Assembly: GCF_001650495.1 (NCBI RefSeq) | Contig: NZ_LWCS01000019.1 | Coordinates: forward strand, 59,229-123,228 | Source of the DNA: Mycolicibacterium iranicum | GTDB taxonomy: Bacteria > Actinomycetota > Actinomycetes > Mycobacteriales > Mycobacteriaceae | Direction of reading: 5' to 3' | Length of the DNA: 64,000 nt | Part shown: in pieces, positions 9,070 through 16,298 of the stretch | How positions within the stretch are numbered: position 1 is the first letter of the stretch | Layout: every line of letters begins with the position of its first letter | Notes under the pieces: generated by a model | Told to the model about the DNA's origin: nothing | Database searches by the model: none | What the model saw: the letters and a program-made list of their open reading frames with translations, nothing else | Translations under genes and position numbers: made by a program

Positions 9070-9594
9070 ATGGGAGCGCACAGTGCACAGAAGCAGGAGC
9101 GGGCAACCGACGTTCCGGACGGCTTCGGCGTGGCCGTCGTCCGGGAGGACGGCAAGTGGCGATGCAGTGCGATGCGGCCTGCCGCCCTCACCAGCCTGAC
9201 AGCTGCCGAGACGGAATTGCGCGAACTTCGAAGCGCGGGAGCAGTTTTCGGCCTTCTGGACATCGACGACGAGTTCTTCGTGATCGTGCGGCCCGCTCCG
9301 TCCGGGGCGCGGTTGCTGTTGTCGGACGCCACTGCGGCACTTGACTACGACATCGCGGCTGAGGTGCTGGAGAAGCTCGATGCCGACATCGACGAGGAGG
9401 AACTCGAGCGGTGTGACCCGTTCGAGGAGGGTGACCTCGGTGTGCTCTCCGACATCGGGCTGCCCGAGGCGGTGCTCGGGGTGATCCTCGACGAGAGCGA
9501 CGACCTCTACGCCGACGAGCAGGTGGGCCGGATCGCGCGTGAGATGGGGTTCGCAGACGAGCTCTCGGCGGTGCTCGAGCGCCTCAACCGGTGA
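9070..9594 (+). CDS. tRNA adenosine deaminase-associated protein
   Basis: A 174-residue actinobacterial protein always found next to tadA. It has an alpha/beta N-terminal half (GFGVAVVREDGKWRCSAM...) and a strongly acidic middle, with DADIDEEELERCDPFEEGD the longest acidic run. ATG 9070 is the only start giving the family N-terminus. It ends 22 bp before tadA, and the pair equals Rv3753c-Rv3752c. The acidic surface suggests binding a basic partner, perhaps TadA itself; this is inference, no activity is established. Confidence 0.85.
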   Translation: MGAHSAQKQERATDVPDGFGVAVVREDGKWRCSAMRPAALTSLTAAETELRELRSAGAVFGLLDIDDEFFVIVRPAPSGARLLLSDATAALDYDIAAEVLEKLDADIDEEELERCDPFEEGDLGVLSDIGLPEAVLGVILDESDDLYADEQVGRIAREMGFADELSAVLERLNR

Positions 9595-9616
9595 ACCGGT
9601 AATCGGGCCGGAGCAG

Positions 9617-10066
9617 GTGACCGACGAAGACCTGATCCGGACGGCGCTGGCCGCCGCCCGTCGGGCGGGCCCACTCGATGTGCCGATCGGCGCGGTCGTC
9701 GTCGCTGCGGACGGCACAGAGTTGGCGCGGGCGGCGAATGCCCGCGAAGAGCTGAGCGATCCGACTGCGCACGCCGAAATCCTGGCGTTGCGCGCTGCGG
9801 CGCGCGCCCTCGGTGACGGTTGGCGGCTGGAAGGCGCGACCCTGGCGGTGACGGTCGAACCGTGCACCATGTGCGCGGGCGCGCTGGTGATGGCCCGCAT
9901 CGGGCGGGTGGTGTTCGGCGCGTGGGAGCCCAAGACGGGTGCCGTGGGTTCGATGTGGGACGTGGTCCGAGACCGGCGGCTCACCCACCGGCCGCAGGTG
10001 CGCGGCGGAGTGCTGGAAGCCGAGTGCGCGGCGCCGCTGGAAGAGTTCTTCGCGCGCCGGCGCTGA
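9617..10066 (+). CDS. tadA: tRNA-specific adenosine-34 deaminase
   Basis: Deaminates A34 to inosine in tRNA-Arg(ACG) so that one tRNA reads several Arg codons. A 149-residue zinc deaminase: HAE at residues 52-54 gives the zinc His and the proton-shuttling Glu, and PCTMC gives zinc Cys83 and Cys86. The GAVVVAADG and RIGRVVFGAWEPKTG segments line the RNA site. GTG 9617 is used; upstream in-frame codons lie inside the preceding gene. A tRNA-Ser gene follows 127 bp downstream. Confidence 0.95.
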   Translation: MTDEDLIRTALAAARRAGPLDVPIGAVVVAADGTELARAANAREELSDPTAHAEILALRAAARALGDGWRLEGATLAVTVEPCTMCAGALVMARIGRVVFGAWEPKTGAVGSMWDVVRDRRLTHRPQVRGGVLEAECAAPLEEFFARRR

Positions 10067-10193
10067 CGCCCCCAGCACCGCGATACCGCGGGTCTGTACG
10101 CCGACGCGCCGCGCGGAGCGGCATTTTTGCGCGCGCTCGTGGGAGGTCGGCGACGTTTTGGTCCGCGACGCGTCCATCGGTAAGCTGCCACAC

Positions 10194-10284
10194 GGTGGCG
10201 TGTCCGAGCGGCCTAAGGAGCACGCCTCGAAAGCGTGTGACGGGTAACCCCCGTCCGAGGGTTCAAATCCCTCCGCCACCGCCA
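10194..10284 (+). tRNA. tRNA-Ser(CGA)
   Basis: A 91-nt class II tRNA with CCA encoded. The acceptor stem GGTGGCG (10194-10200) pairs with CGCCACC (10274-10280), followed by discriminator G and CCA. The anticodon arm CACGC/GCGTG encloses the loop CTCGAAA, so the anticodon is CGA, reading UCG. A long variable arm (GACGGGTAACCCCCGTC) and the T-arm with GTTCAAATC follow. It corresponds in position to the serine tRNA next to tadA in M. tuberculosis. Confidence 0.96.
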
Positions 10285-10290
10285 CACGGA

Positions 10291-10326
10291 AAAGCCCCGC
10301 AGCCTGCGATGCAGGTGCGGGGCTTT
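10291..10326. terminator. Intrinsic terminator between tRNA-Ser and csbD
   Basis: A strong hairpin: arm AAAGCCCCGCA at 10291-10301 pairs with TGCGGGGCTTT at 10316-10326, and inside it CCTGC pairs with GCAGG around a GAT loop. The flanking A and T runs make it work in both directions, for the tRNA transcript on the plus strand and for the csbD-like gene on the minus strand. Confidence 0.85.
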
Positions 10327-10335
10327 CCTTGACAG

Positions 10336-10512
10336 CTACTTCTTGAAGGCGTCTTTGACCTTCTCGCCGGCGTCCTTGAGGCTGGACTTGGCCTGGTCGA
10401 ACTTGCCCTCGTTCTCCGTGCTCTTGTCTCCGGTGAGCTTGCCGAGGCCCTCCTTGGCCTTGCCGCCGAGGTCGTCGATCTTGTTGCTTGCCTTGTCGTC
10501 GGCACCCATCAT
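10336..10512 (-). CDS. CsbD family stress-response protein
   Basis: A 58-residue hydrophilic protein, rich in Lys, Asp, Gly and Ala, with the CsbD pattern ASNKIDDLGGKAKEGLGKLTG followed by a helical lysine repeat ending KVKDAFKK. The family is induced by general stress (sigma-B in Bacillus) with unknown mechanism. Two adjacent ATG codons exist (10512 and 10509); GGAAGGA just upstream suits either. It ends 10 bp from the bidirectional terminator, so it is probably a single-gene transcript. Confidence 0.85.
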   Translation of the reverse strand: MMGADDKASNKIDDLGGKAKEGLGKLTGDKSTENEGKFDQAKSSLKDAGEKVKDAFKK

Positions 10513-10585
10513 GCGTCCTTCCGCAGAGTTCGGCTCGAAGTCGAGCCACCCGGGGTGGATACCTGAACGACCGGATTTTGAAACG

Positions 10586-11314
10586 TCAGGCCCGTCCGAG
10601 GTAGTCCGCGCCGCCGACGTAGACCGTGCGCCCATCCATGCCCGGGGCGTCCACGGCATCGACGATCGCCTCGGCGAACTCCTCGACTGTCGGCAGCCGG
10701 CCCGCAGCCCGGCGGCGTGCCACAGCGTCGGGGTTGGAGCGGTCGAGCAGACGCACCACGAAGGTGCCTTCGATCATGTCGCCCGACACCACGACCAACT
10801 CCACGCCATGCCGCTCGAGGACCGCCCGCATGTTCTTCAGTGCCCGTTCGCCCGCATGCTTGCTCGCCGCCACGGCCTCGTACTCGGGTGGCACCGGCTT
10901 GGTGTCGTAAAAGTGCGCCTGGTGGCTCGTGACGAAGACGATGCGCCCGCCGGCGGGCATCGCCTCGAGCGCCCGCCGTGCCAGCGCGGCCTGAGCATCC
11001 CGGTTGACCCGCATGGCGTAACCGGGGTCGATTCCACGTTCCATGCCGCCGGAAGCGTTGAGCACCAGGACATCCAGCCGGTCGATCGCGGAAAGCATTG
11101 CCTTGACGGCGGATTCGTCACACAGGTCCGCCTGCACGGAAGCCGCCGTGCCCCCGGCAGCTCTGATGCGTTCGACGATCTCGTCGGCACGGCGGGCCTT
11201 TTCGCGATAGTTGACGACGATGTGGCGGTCGGCACCGGCGAGCCGCACCGCGACCTCGGCCCCGATTCCGCGGGAGGCCCCCGTGACGAGGACTGTCCGC
11301 TGACTATCGGGCAT
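10586..11314 (-). CDS. SDR family oxidoreductase in the KAS III/E1 cluster
   Basis: A 242-residue short-chain dehydrogenase: TGASRGIG at 11-18, an NASG element at about 87, and VTSHQAHF holding the catalytic Ser at about 130. The catalytic Tyr is probably Tyr145, followed by Lys152 (Y-x6-K rather than the usual Y-x3-K), so the active site is atypical. ATG 11314 lies 11 bp inside the 3' end of the ketoacyl synthase gene, making it the last gene of the operon. In this context it could reduce a 3-oxoacyl thioester made by the synthase; this is inference. Confidence 0.85.
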   Translation of the reverse strand: MPDSQRTVLVTGASRGIGAEVAVRLAGADRHIVVNYREKARRADEIVERIRAAGGTAASVQADLCDESAVKAMLSAIDRLDVLVLNASGGMERGIDPGYAMRVNRDAQAALARRALEAMPAGGRIVFVTSHQAHFYDTKPVPPEYEAVAASKHAGERALKNMRAVLERHGVELVVVSGDMIEGTFVVRLLDRSNPDAVARRRAAGRLPTVEEFAEAIVDAVDAPGMDGRTVYVGGADYLGRA

Positions 11315-12242
11315 CGGCGGCGTCGGTGAGGTCGTAGTCGACGGCGACACCACCCCACGCCTCGCCGGAGCCGTAGGCGACGAGCATCGCCCTGCCCGAC
11401 AACGGGATGGAGCGCTCTGCCACACACGCCCCGAGGGCCAGGGGGATCGACGCCGACGATGTGTTGCCGAAGTTCTCGACGCGGTCGACGAATACGGCAC
11501 CGCCGGTGTCGATTTCCTGCAGACGCTCCAGTATTCGGGAGTTGGCCTGGTGGCCGATCAGGATCGAGGGCTTGATGTCGTTGTCCAGCAAGCGATTGAC
11601 GGTGTCCGACATCATCCGCACTGCACGGTGATAGACGCGCATGCCGTCGAGCGCAATACCTTTGCCCAGCTGGCCGCGCATCAGATCCGCACCCTCACCG
11701 TCACATCCGGCGTGCCACTGGTGCTTACGGAACTCCGGTCGGCGCTCGACGACGACGGCCGCCGCCCCGTCACCGAACAGGGGACCGGTGTTGCGGTCGT
11801 TCTTGTCGAGCATCCGCGACATCGCCTCCACGCAGCACACGATCACCGCCCCGCCGTCGCCCGACTCGCACAGCGACAGCGCATTGATCAAGCCGTAGAC
11901 GAAACCGCTGCAGGCAGCGCTCATATCGAACGCCAAGATGTCGGTGGGTAGGCCGGACTTCGTCGCGACGCTCTGCGCGATCCCCGGCACCGCCCCTCCG
12001 GCCGAACTGCTGACGACGATCAGCGCGGAGAAGGTGACCCGGTCGCGGTGGCGTTCCACCAGCGGTGCGCAGACACGTGCGGCGACGTCGTCGAGCTCAT
12101 CGGAATCGTCCATCCACCATCGCGCACCCACGCCCGTGCGCCTGCGGATCCACTCGTCGGTCAGCCCGATCGCGTCGAAAAAGGAGTTCGGGATGTGCTC
12201 TCCGGTGGTCGCCGTGGCGATGTCGACGATCCCAGCGCTCAT
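11304..12242 (-). CDS. 3-oxoacyl-ACP synthase III (KAS III, FabH-like)
   Basis: A 312-residue thiolase-fold condensing enzyme. The FabH triad is intact: Cys111 in SAACSGFVYGL, His231 in IGHQANSRIL and Asn260 in FGNTSSASIP. These enzymes load an acyl group on the Cys from CoA or another thioester and either condense it with malonyl-ACP or pass it on. Here it sits directly after an ACP gene (4-bp overlap) and downstream of E1 and lipoyl genes, so the acyl donor may be a lipoyl thioester rather than CoA. It is not mycobacterial fabH of the mycolate pathway by context. Confidence 0.92.
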   Translation of the reverse strand: MSAGIVDIATATTGEHIPNSFFDAIGLTDEWIRRRTGVGARWWMDDSDELDDVAARVCAPLVERHRDRVTFSALIVVSSSAGGAVPGIAQSVATKSGLPTDILAFDMSAACSGFVYGLINALSLCESGDGGAVIVCCVEAMSRMLDKNDRNTGPLFGDGAAAVVVERRPEFRKHQWHAGCDGEGADLMRGQLGKGIALDGMRVYHRAVRMMSDTVNRLLDNDIKPSILIGHQANSRILERLQEIDTGGAVFVDRVENFGNTSSASIPLALGACVAERSIPLSGRAMLVAYGSGEAWGGVAVDYDLTDAADAR

Positions 12243-12487
12243 TCGGTCCCGATCAGTGCCCGGAAGTAGTCCTTGATCTGCGCGGGACTGGTGCAGTCGT
12301 CGACCTTTTCGAGGTCGGCGTTCACGCTGAACTCCTGTTCGAGCACCTCGACCATCTCGGCGATGTCGAGCGAGTCGAGGTCCAGATCCCAGATCGCCTT
12401 GTCGAAATCGGCGACCTCGGCATCGGGAACCCGGCGCCGCACGAACTTCAGCACGATCGGGTTCATTCGTTCATCGATGGATGGCAT
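12239..12487 (-). CDS. Acyl carrier protein
   Basis: An 82-residue ACP. The phosphopantetheine site is Ser39 in DLDLDSLDIAEM, and the acidic helix II (EMVEVLEQEFSV) that docks partner enzymes is clear. ATG 12487 is preceded by AAAGGCG. It overlaps the KAS III gene by 4 bp and follows the lipoyl-domain gene by 16 bp. It is distinct from the housekeeping AcpM, which has a long C-terminal extension, so it is probably dedicated to this cluster. Confidence 0.93.
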   Translation of the reverse strand: MPSIDERMNPIVLKFVRRRVPDAEVADFDKAIWDLDLDSLDIAEMVEVLEQEFSVNADLEKVDDCTSPAQIKDYFRALIGTE

Positions 12488-12503
12488 CGTTTCGCCTTTC
12501 AGA

Positions 12504-12746
12504 TCACTCGTCGAGCCTGTACAACACGGAACCGGAAGTCGTGATCGACCGGGCGGCGACGACGATCTCGGCCACCGTGCCCGGCTTCTCGGCCAACAAG
12601 TCCACACTGCTCTTGTCGGTTTCGAGGACGGCGACGATGTCACCGCGCTCGACTTTGTCCCCCACGGTCACAAGCCATTCGACGACGAGCGCCTCTGTCA
12701 GCCCGTGACCGAATTCCGGCACCAGGATGTCGATGCGGTCGCTCAT
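12504..12746 (-). CDS. Free-standing lipoyl (biotinyl/lipoyl-attachment) domain protein
   Basis: An 80-residue single lipoyl domain: the hairpin turn ETDKSSVDL carries the modifiable Lys45, with GDKVERGDIVAVLE before it and AEKPGTVAEI after it as symmetric strands. There is no E2 catalytic domain and no peripheral-subunit-binding segment, so it cannot act as a normal E2. DKSS rather than the biotin-type MKM and the adjacent E1 genes favour lipoylation. The start overlaps the E1-beta stop by 4 bp. Probably accepts an acyl group from E1. Confidence 0.9.
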   Translation of the reverse strand: MSDRIDILVPEFGHGLTEALVVEWLVTVGDKVERGDIVAVLETDKSSVDLLAEKPGTVAEIVVAARSITTSGSVLYRLDE

Positions 12747-13732
12747 TTGCACGTCTCCTCGATCGCGCTCACGATGCCGGCGACATCGACGAGGTAGTCC
12801 TTCTCGAAGTGGGCGGGCGGGTAGGTCCTTCGTTGCGGTGCCAACCGCCGTGGCGGCGTGCGCAGCGTATCCCAGGCGCGCTCGGTCACGGCGGCTACGA
12901 GTTCGGCTCCGACACCACAGAATTCGACCGCCTCGTGCACGACGAGGAGGCGCCCCGTCCGAGCGACCGATTCGATCACCGTGCCGGTGTCCATCGGTGC
13001 GATCCATCGCAGGTCGACGACCTCGACGTCGATTGAGCCCTCGAGCGCCTGGGCAGCGCGGAGCACGTCATCGAGCATCGCCCCGTATCCGGCGACGGTG
13101 ATGTCGGGCTTGTTGCCGCCACGGCGAACCACGCGGGCACCTTCGGGACCACTCGGATGCGGGGTCTCGCGGGCTTGGAGGCGGCGGTTCCAGTACAGGC
13201 GCTTGGGTTCGAAGAACACCACGGGTGTTCCGAGATCGACGGCGTACGCGAGCATGTCGGCCGCGTCGTCGGGATGGGACGGGTAGGCGACGTGCAGTCC
13301 CGGTGAGTGCGCAAAGAGTGCCTCGTTGGACTCGCTGTGATGCTCGACGGCCCTGATCCCGCCGCCGACCGGGATGCGGATCACCAGGTGCAGGGGCATG
13401 TCGTCGTTCCACCGGGCCGGGATTCTCGCCGCCTGGGTGATGATCTGGTTCATGGCGGGGTAGACGAACCCCTCGAACTGGATCTCGCAGATGGGCTTCA
13501 GGCCGCTCATCGCCATCCCGATGGCCTGTCCGACGATCGATGACTCTGCGAGCACCGCATCGCGAACACGGTTGCGGCCGAAGCGTTCCTGCAGACCGCG
13601 CGTGACCCGGAAGACGCCACCCAGCGCGCCGATGTCCTGGCCGATCAGCACGACAGAGCTGTCGTCTTCCATCAGTCGGTGCAGCGCGCCGTTGAGCGAA
13701 TCCGCCAGGCTGGCGGTGCGGGTGCTGGTCAT
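12743..13732 (-). CDS. 2-oxoacid dehydrogenase E1 component, beta subunit
   Basis: A 329-residue transketolase-type C-terminal half of a pyruvate or branched-chain 2-oxoacid dehydrogenase E1. The expected motifs are present: the thiamine-activating Glu in LAESSIVGQAIGMA (about residue 63), EIQFEGFVYPAMNQI, IRIPVGGGI, EHHSES and FFEPKRLYW. It pairs with the alpha subunit encoded immediately upstream (4-bp ATGA overlap). No dihydrolipoamide dehydrogenase or acyltransferase gene lies nearby. Its substrate (pyruvate, branched-chain or other 2-oxoacid) cannot be told from sequence. Confidence 0.92.
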   Translation of the reverse strand: MTSTRTASLADSLNGALHRLMEDDSSVVLIGQDIGALGGVFRVTRGLQERFGRNRVRDAVLAESSIVGQAIGMAMSGLKPICEIQFEGFVYPAMNQIITQAARIPARWNDDMPLHLVIRIPVGGGIRAVEHHSESNEALFAHSPGLHVAYPSHPDDAADMLAYAVDLGTPVVFFEPKRLYWNRRLQARETPHPSGPEGARVVRRGGNKPDITVAGYGAMLDDVLRAAQALEGSIDVEVVDLRWIAPMDTGTVIESVARTGRLLVVHEAVEFCGVGAELVAAVTERAWDTLRTPPRRLAPQRRTYPPAHFEKDYLVDVAGIVSAIEETCK

Positions 13733-14655
13733 CGGCCGAGCGCCTCGACCAGGCGTTGCGCAGCCGCCGTCGCTTCGGCGTCCGCGTGCTGCAGCCAGGA
13801 ATCGTCGACGACACCCTCGCCGTGCAGCAGCTGTCGGTACGCGGTGACCTGATCGTTGGCGGCCGCGGCGGCGATCTCGTCGTGGTTGCGATACAGCGTG
13901 TGGGCGTCCGAGCTGCTGTGTCCGGCCGTGCGGATGGTGCGCAGTTCGATCAGGCCCGGTGATCCGGTGGTCTGCACGTGGCGCCATGCCTCGAGGCAGT
14001 GCAGGTAGGTGCTGTCCGGTTCGGTGGCATCCACCGACCAGGAGGTGATGCCGAACCCGTTGGCGCGCGTGGCGATTCCGGTCAGCATCTGGTCGCTGCT
14101 GGGCTTCGAGATGGCCCACCCGTTGTTCTGGCAGACGAAGAGTACCGGCGCTGATTCGACGGCAGCGAGGTTCATCGCCTCCGACACGTCTCCCTCACTG
14201 GTGGCGCCGTCGCCGAAGTAGACGGCGACAGGGTCGGGGGCGCCCTGGATCCGCTGTCCGAGCGCGTAGCCCACGGCGTGCAGGGTCTGCGCGCCGACGA
14301 CGAGCGTATAGGGAAAGAATCGATGCTCTCGCGGCTTCCATCCGCAGAATGTGCGGCCGGCCCACTGCGCGACCACGTCGACCCCGTCGATGCCCCGGGC
14401 GATGGCGACGGCGTGCTCCCGATAGCTGGGGAAAATGGTGGCAGTGTCGGCCAGGGCCATCGCAGAACCGACCTGTGCAGCCTCCTGCCCGCGGCACGAG
14501 AGCCACAAATCGACCGACCCCTGATTCTGTAGTCGGCCGGCCTCGTCGTCAACAGCACGTGTGACCATCATGTGGCGAAGCATCAGGCGACGGATATCAG
14601 CGTCAATCTCGTTTGCTGGGAGCCCTGTTGCGCCCTCGTCGCAGCTCGGGGTCAT
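13729..14655 (-). CDS. 2-oxoacid dehydrogenase E1 component, alpha subunit
   Basis: A 308-residue thiamine-diphosphate-binding subunit. The ThDP motif starts with GDGATSEGDVSEAMN at about 148 and closes with the QNN at about 176-178; SCRGQEAAQVG and FPSYREH are the substrate-pocket elements. I used ATG 14655; GTG 14676 and TTG 14727 are in-frame alternatives without better ribosome sites. It is the first gene of a six-gene operon (E1 alpha, E1 beta, lipoyl, ACP, KAS III, SDR) in which most junctions overlap by 4 to 11 bp. Confidence 0.9.
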   Translation of the reverse strand: MTPSCDEGATGLPANEIDADIRRLMLRHMMVTRAVDDEAGRLQNQGSVDLWLSCRGQEAAQVGSAMALADTATIFPSYREHAVAIARGIDGVDVVAQWAGRTFCGWKPREHRFFPYTLVVGAQTLHAVGYALGQRIQGAPDPVAVYFGDGATSEGDVSEAMNLAAVESAPVLFVCQNNGWAISKPSSDQMLTGIATRANGFGITSWSVDATEPDSTYLHCLEAWRHVQTTGSPGLIELRTIRTAGHSSSDAHTLYRNHDEIAAAAANDQVTAYRQLLHGEGVVDDSWLQHADAEATAAAQRLVEALGR

Positions 14656-14992
14656 GTTGCCTGCGGGCCCGCTCACGCCGCGCCCACCGCCGTTGGCATC
14701 GCCGTGACGGGGTGAACTTCCGGGCAAGGCGAAGTTACGTTTGTGCCAACCATTGACATGGTTGCCTCCGAAGTCCGGCGGTCAGCCGGCAATATCCAAT
14801 TTGCCAGCCGGTCAGTCTCGTAACGCAAAGGCGGAGTCAGCAATTCGTTTGCAAACTCATGGACCGGTAATCTACACCACCGTAGAACTCCCGCATGGTC
14901 GATCGAGTGGCGGCGGGCGCTGGCAACTCGGTGCACGCGGCTGTCGATCACGACCGTCGCCCGAGCGTCGCGTCAGCCCCGGACGTAGCTCC
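14656..14992. other. Intergenic region upstream of the E1-alpha operon
   Basis: About 340 bp separate the E1-alpha start from the 3' end of the secreted-protein gene. The part nearest the operon may be a 5' leader. The middle third (14780-14890) is more AT-rich than its surroundings. It holds an inverted repeat described separately. Open frames here have no family resemblance, and I see no terminator hairpin. Confidence 0.4.
14745..14766. promoter_or_regulatory. Inverted repeat, candidate operator of the KAS III/E1 operon
   Basis: Arms GCCAACCAT (14745-14753) and ATGGTTGCC (14758-14766) are complementary at 8 of 9 positions around a TGAC spacer. It lies about 90 bp upstream of the E1-alpha ATG. 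Size and spacing suit a TetR- or GntR-like dimer, but no regulator gene adjoins the operon. Confidence 0.35.
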
Positions 14993-16189
14993 CTACCGGG
15001 CCGCTGCGGCCGATCCGCACGAGAGCGCCGGGGAGGCGGCCGAGAGGTCGGCGTCCACGCATGTACGTGAAGTGCCTGCTTCGCGGGTAACCTGTGTCGC
15101 GGCGTCCTTGGCGGCAGCGGCCGCGCGCAATCCGTTCAGCGTGACCACCACCGCAAAGCCATCGTGATCGCCGGTCGTCGTCGTGTCGGTGTGGTAGGCG
15201 TTCTCCAGAGAGACCATGCCTCCCGAGGTTGCACGCCCGCCGGCGAGCAGCTGTGCGGCAAGGGCGTCCCGGGCCACATTCGACGACACATAGCCATGGC
15301 GGGGAAGCCCACGATAGAAGACGAACTCCTCGGTGCTGAACGAGCCGCTCCAGACGTATCCACTGGCAGTCTCGACGGGGTCGGGCCCGAAGATCCGGCC
15401 GTGGTTGTTGGGCAGCAGGAAGAAATCGTCCGAGTAGCCGACGAGAAGTCCTCGCGGCTGTTGGCGATAGCGCTCGCCGTCGATGAGCCCGCGGAAGCCG
15501 GTGCTGTGTATGAGGCGGGGCGGGAATCCGGCCCGGCGCATGGCGGCGTTGAGTCGCCAGGTGGCCTCCAATGAGGACCGCGATGTCGGATCGACGATAA
15601 CGACGTTGATCGCTTCCAGCACCGTCCTGCCCTCGTACGGCAAACCGCCGTAGTCGGCGATGTCCCCGCTCGAATCCAGCATCCACTTGCCGATGTCGCC
15701 GTACTCCGTAGAGATTTCGTCGTCGGGGGCGGGCGCGTCCGGCGCGGCCTCTTCCGCGGCCGGCTCTGTGGCCTCTCCTGCGGTCTCGTCCGCCTCCGCT
15801 GAAACGTCAGCCTCGGGATCCGCGGCGTCGCGATCGCCGCCGCGGCGGACACCGTCGAGCGAAGACGACGGGGTCGAGCCGGGATCGTCGTCCGCTGTGG
15901 GACCGGTGTCGGTCTTGGCGTCGGATCTGTCGTCCGTGTCATGGGACGCACGCGTGGCCGAGCTCTTGGTGGTGCGGGAATGGTCCGACGACTGCGCGGA
16001 GCTCGCACCGGCGCTCGCAGAGGGTTCCGCGCTGGCAATCGCAGTACCGCCTGCCACGGCGGCCCCGATACCCAGCGCGACGGCCAGCAGTCCGACCCGG
16101 CCTACACATCCTGCGGATGATGCGGCTTTTGACGCGGCCGTCGAATCACCCTGCAGTGACGCGACATACGACAGGCTGTGTCGACCCAT
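14993..16189 (-). CDS. Secreted protein of unknown function with acidic linker
   Basis: A 398-residue exported protein. From ATG 16189 (ribosome site GGGGGC) it has a long basic N-region, a hydrophobic core LLAVALGIGAAVAGGTAIA and a cleavage site near ASA-EPS. A linker of about 100 residues rich in Ser, Asp, Thr, Ala and Glu precedes a folded C-terminal domain with INVVIVDPTSRSSLEATWRLN, NNHGRIFGPDP, and TGDHDGFAVVV. The C-terminal domain faintly recalls LssY-type C-terminal domains in secreted mycobacterial proteins; I am not sure of that. No catalytic motif is recognised. Likely envelope or extracellular. Confidence 0.75.
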   Translation of the reverse strand: MGRHSLSYVASLQGDSTAASKAASSAGCVGRVGLLAVALGIGAAVAGGTAIASAEPSASAGASSAQSSDHSRTTKSSATRASHDTDDRSDAKTDTGPTADDDPGSTPSSSLDGVRRGGDRDAADPEADVSAEADETAGEATEPAAEEAAPDAPAPDDEISTEYGDIGKWMLDSSGDIADYGGLPYEGRTVLEAINVVIVDPTSRSSLEATWRLNAAMRRAGFPPRLIHSTGFRGLIDGERYRQQPRGLLVGYSDDFFLLPNNHGRIFGPDPVETASGYVWSGSFSTEEFVFYRGLPRHGYVSSNVARDALAAQLLAGGRATSGGMVSLENAYHTDTTTTGDHDGFAVVVTLNGLRAAAAAKDAATQVTREAGTSRTCVDADLSAASPALSCGSAAAAR

Positions 16190-16298
16190 GGTTGCCCCCA
16201 TCCCCGGTGCCAGAAACACGAACGTCGTGCCTGCGGTCTCCGGCGAGGGGGAGCCTATACCTGGGTGTGCAGATTCGGCAAAGGTTCGCCGAAGCTCG

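Noticed and set aside
14656..14727. N-terminal extension of E1 alpha from a TTG at 14727
   Set aside because: The added 24 residues are Gly/Pro/Ser-rich, there is no ribosome site, and homologues begin near ATG 14655.
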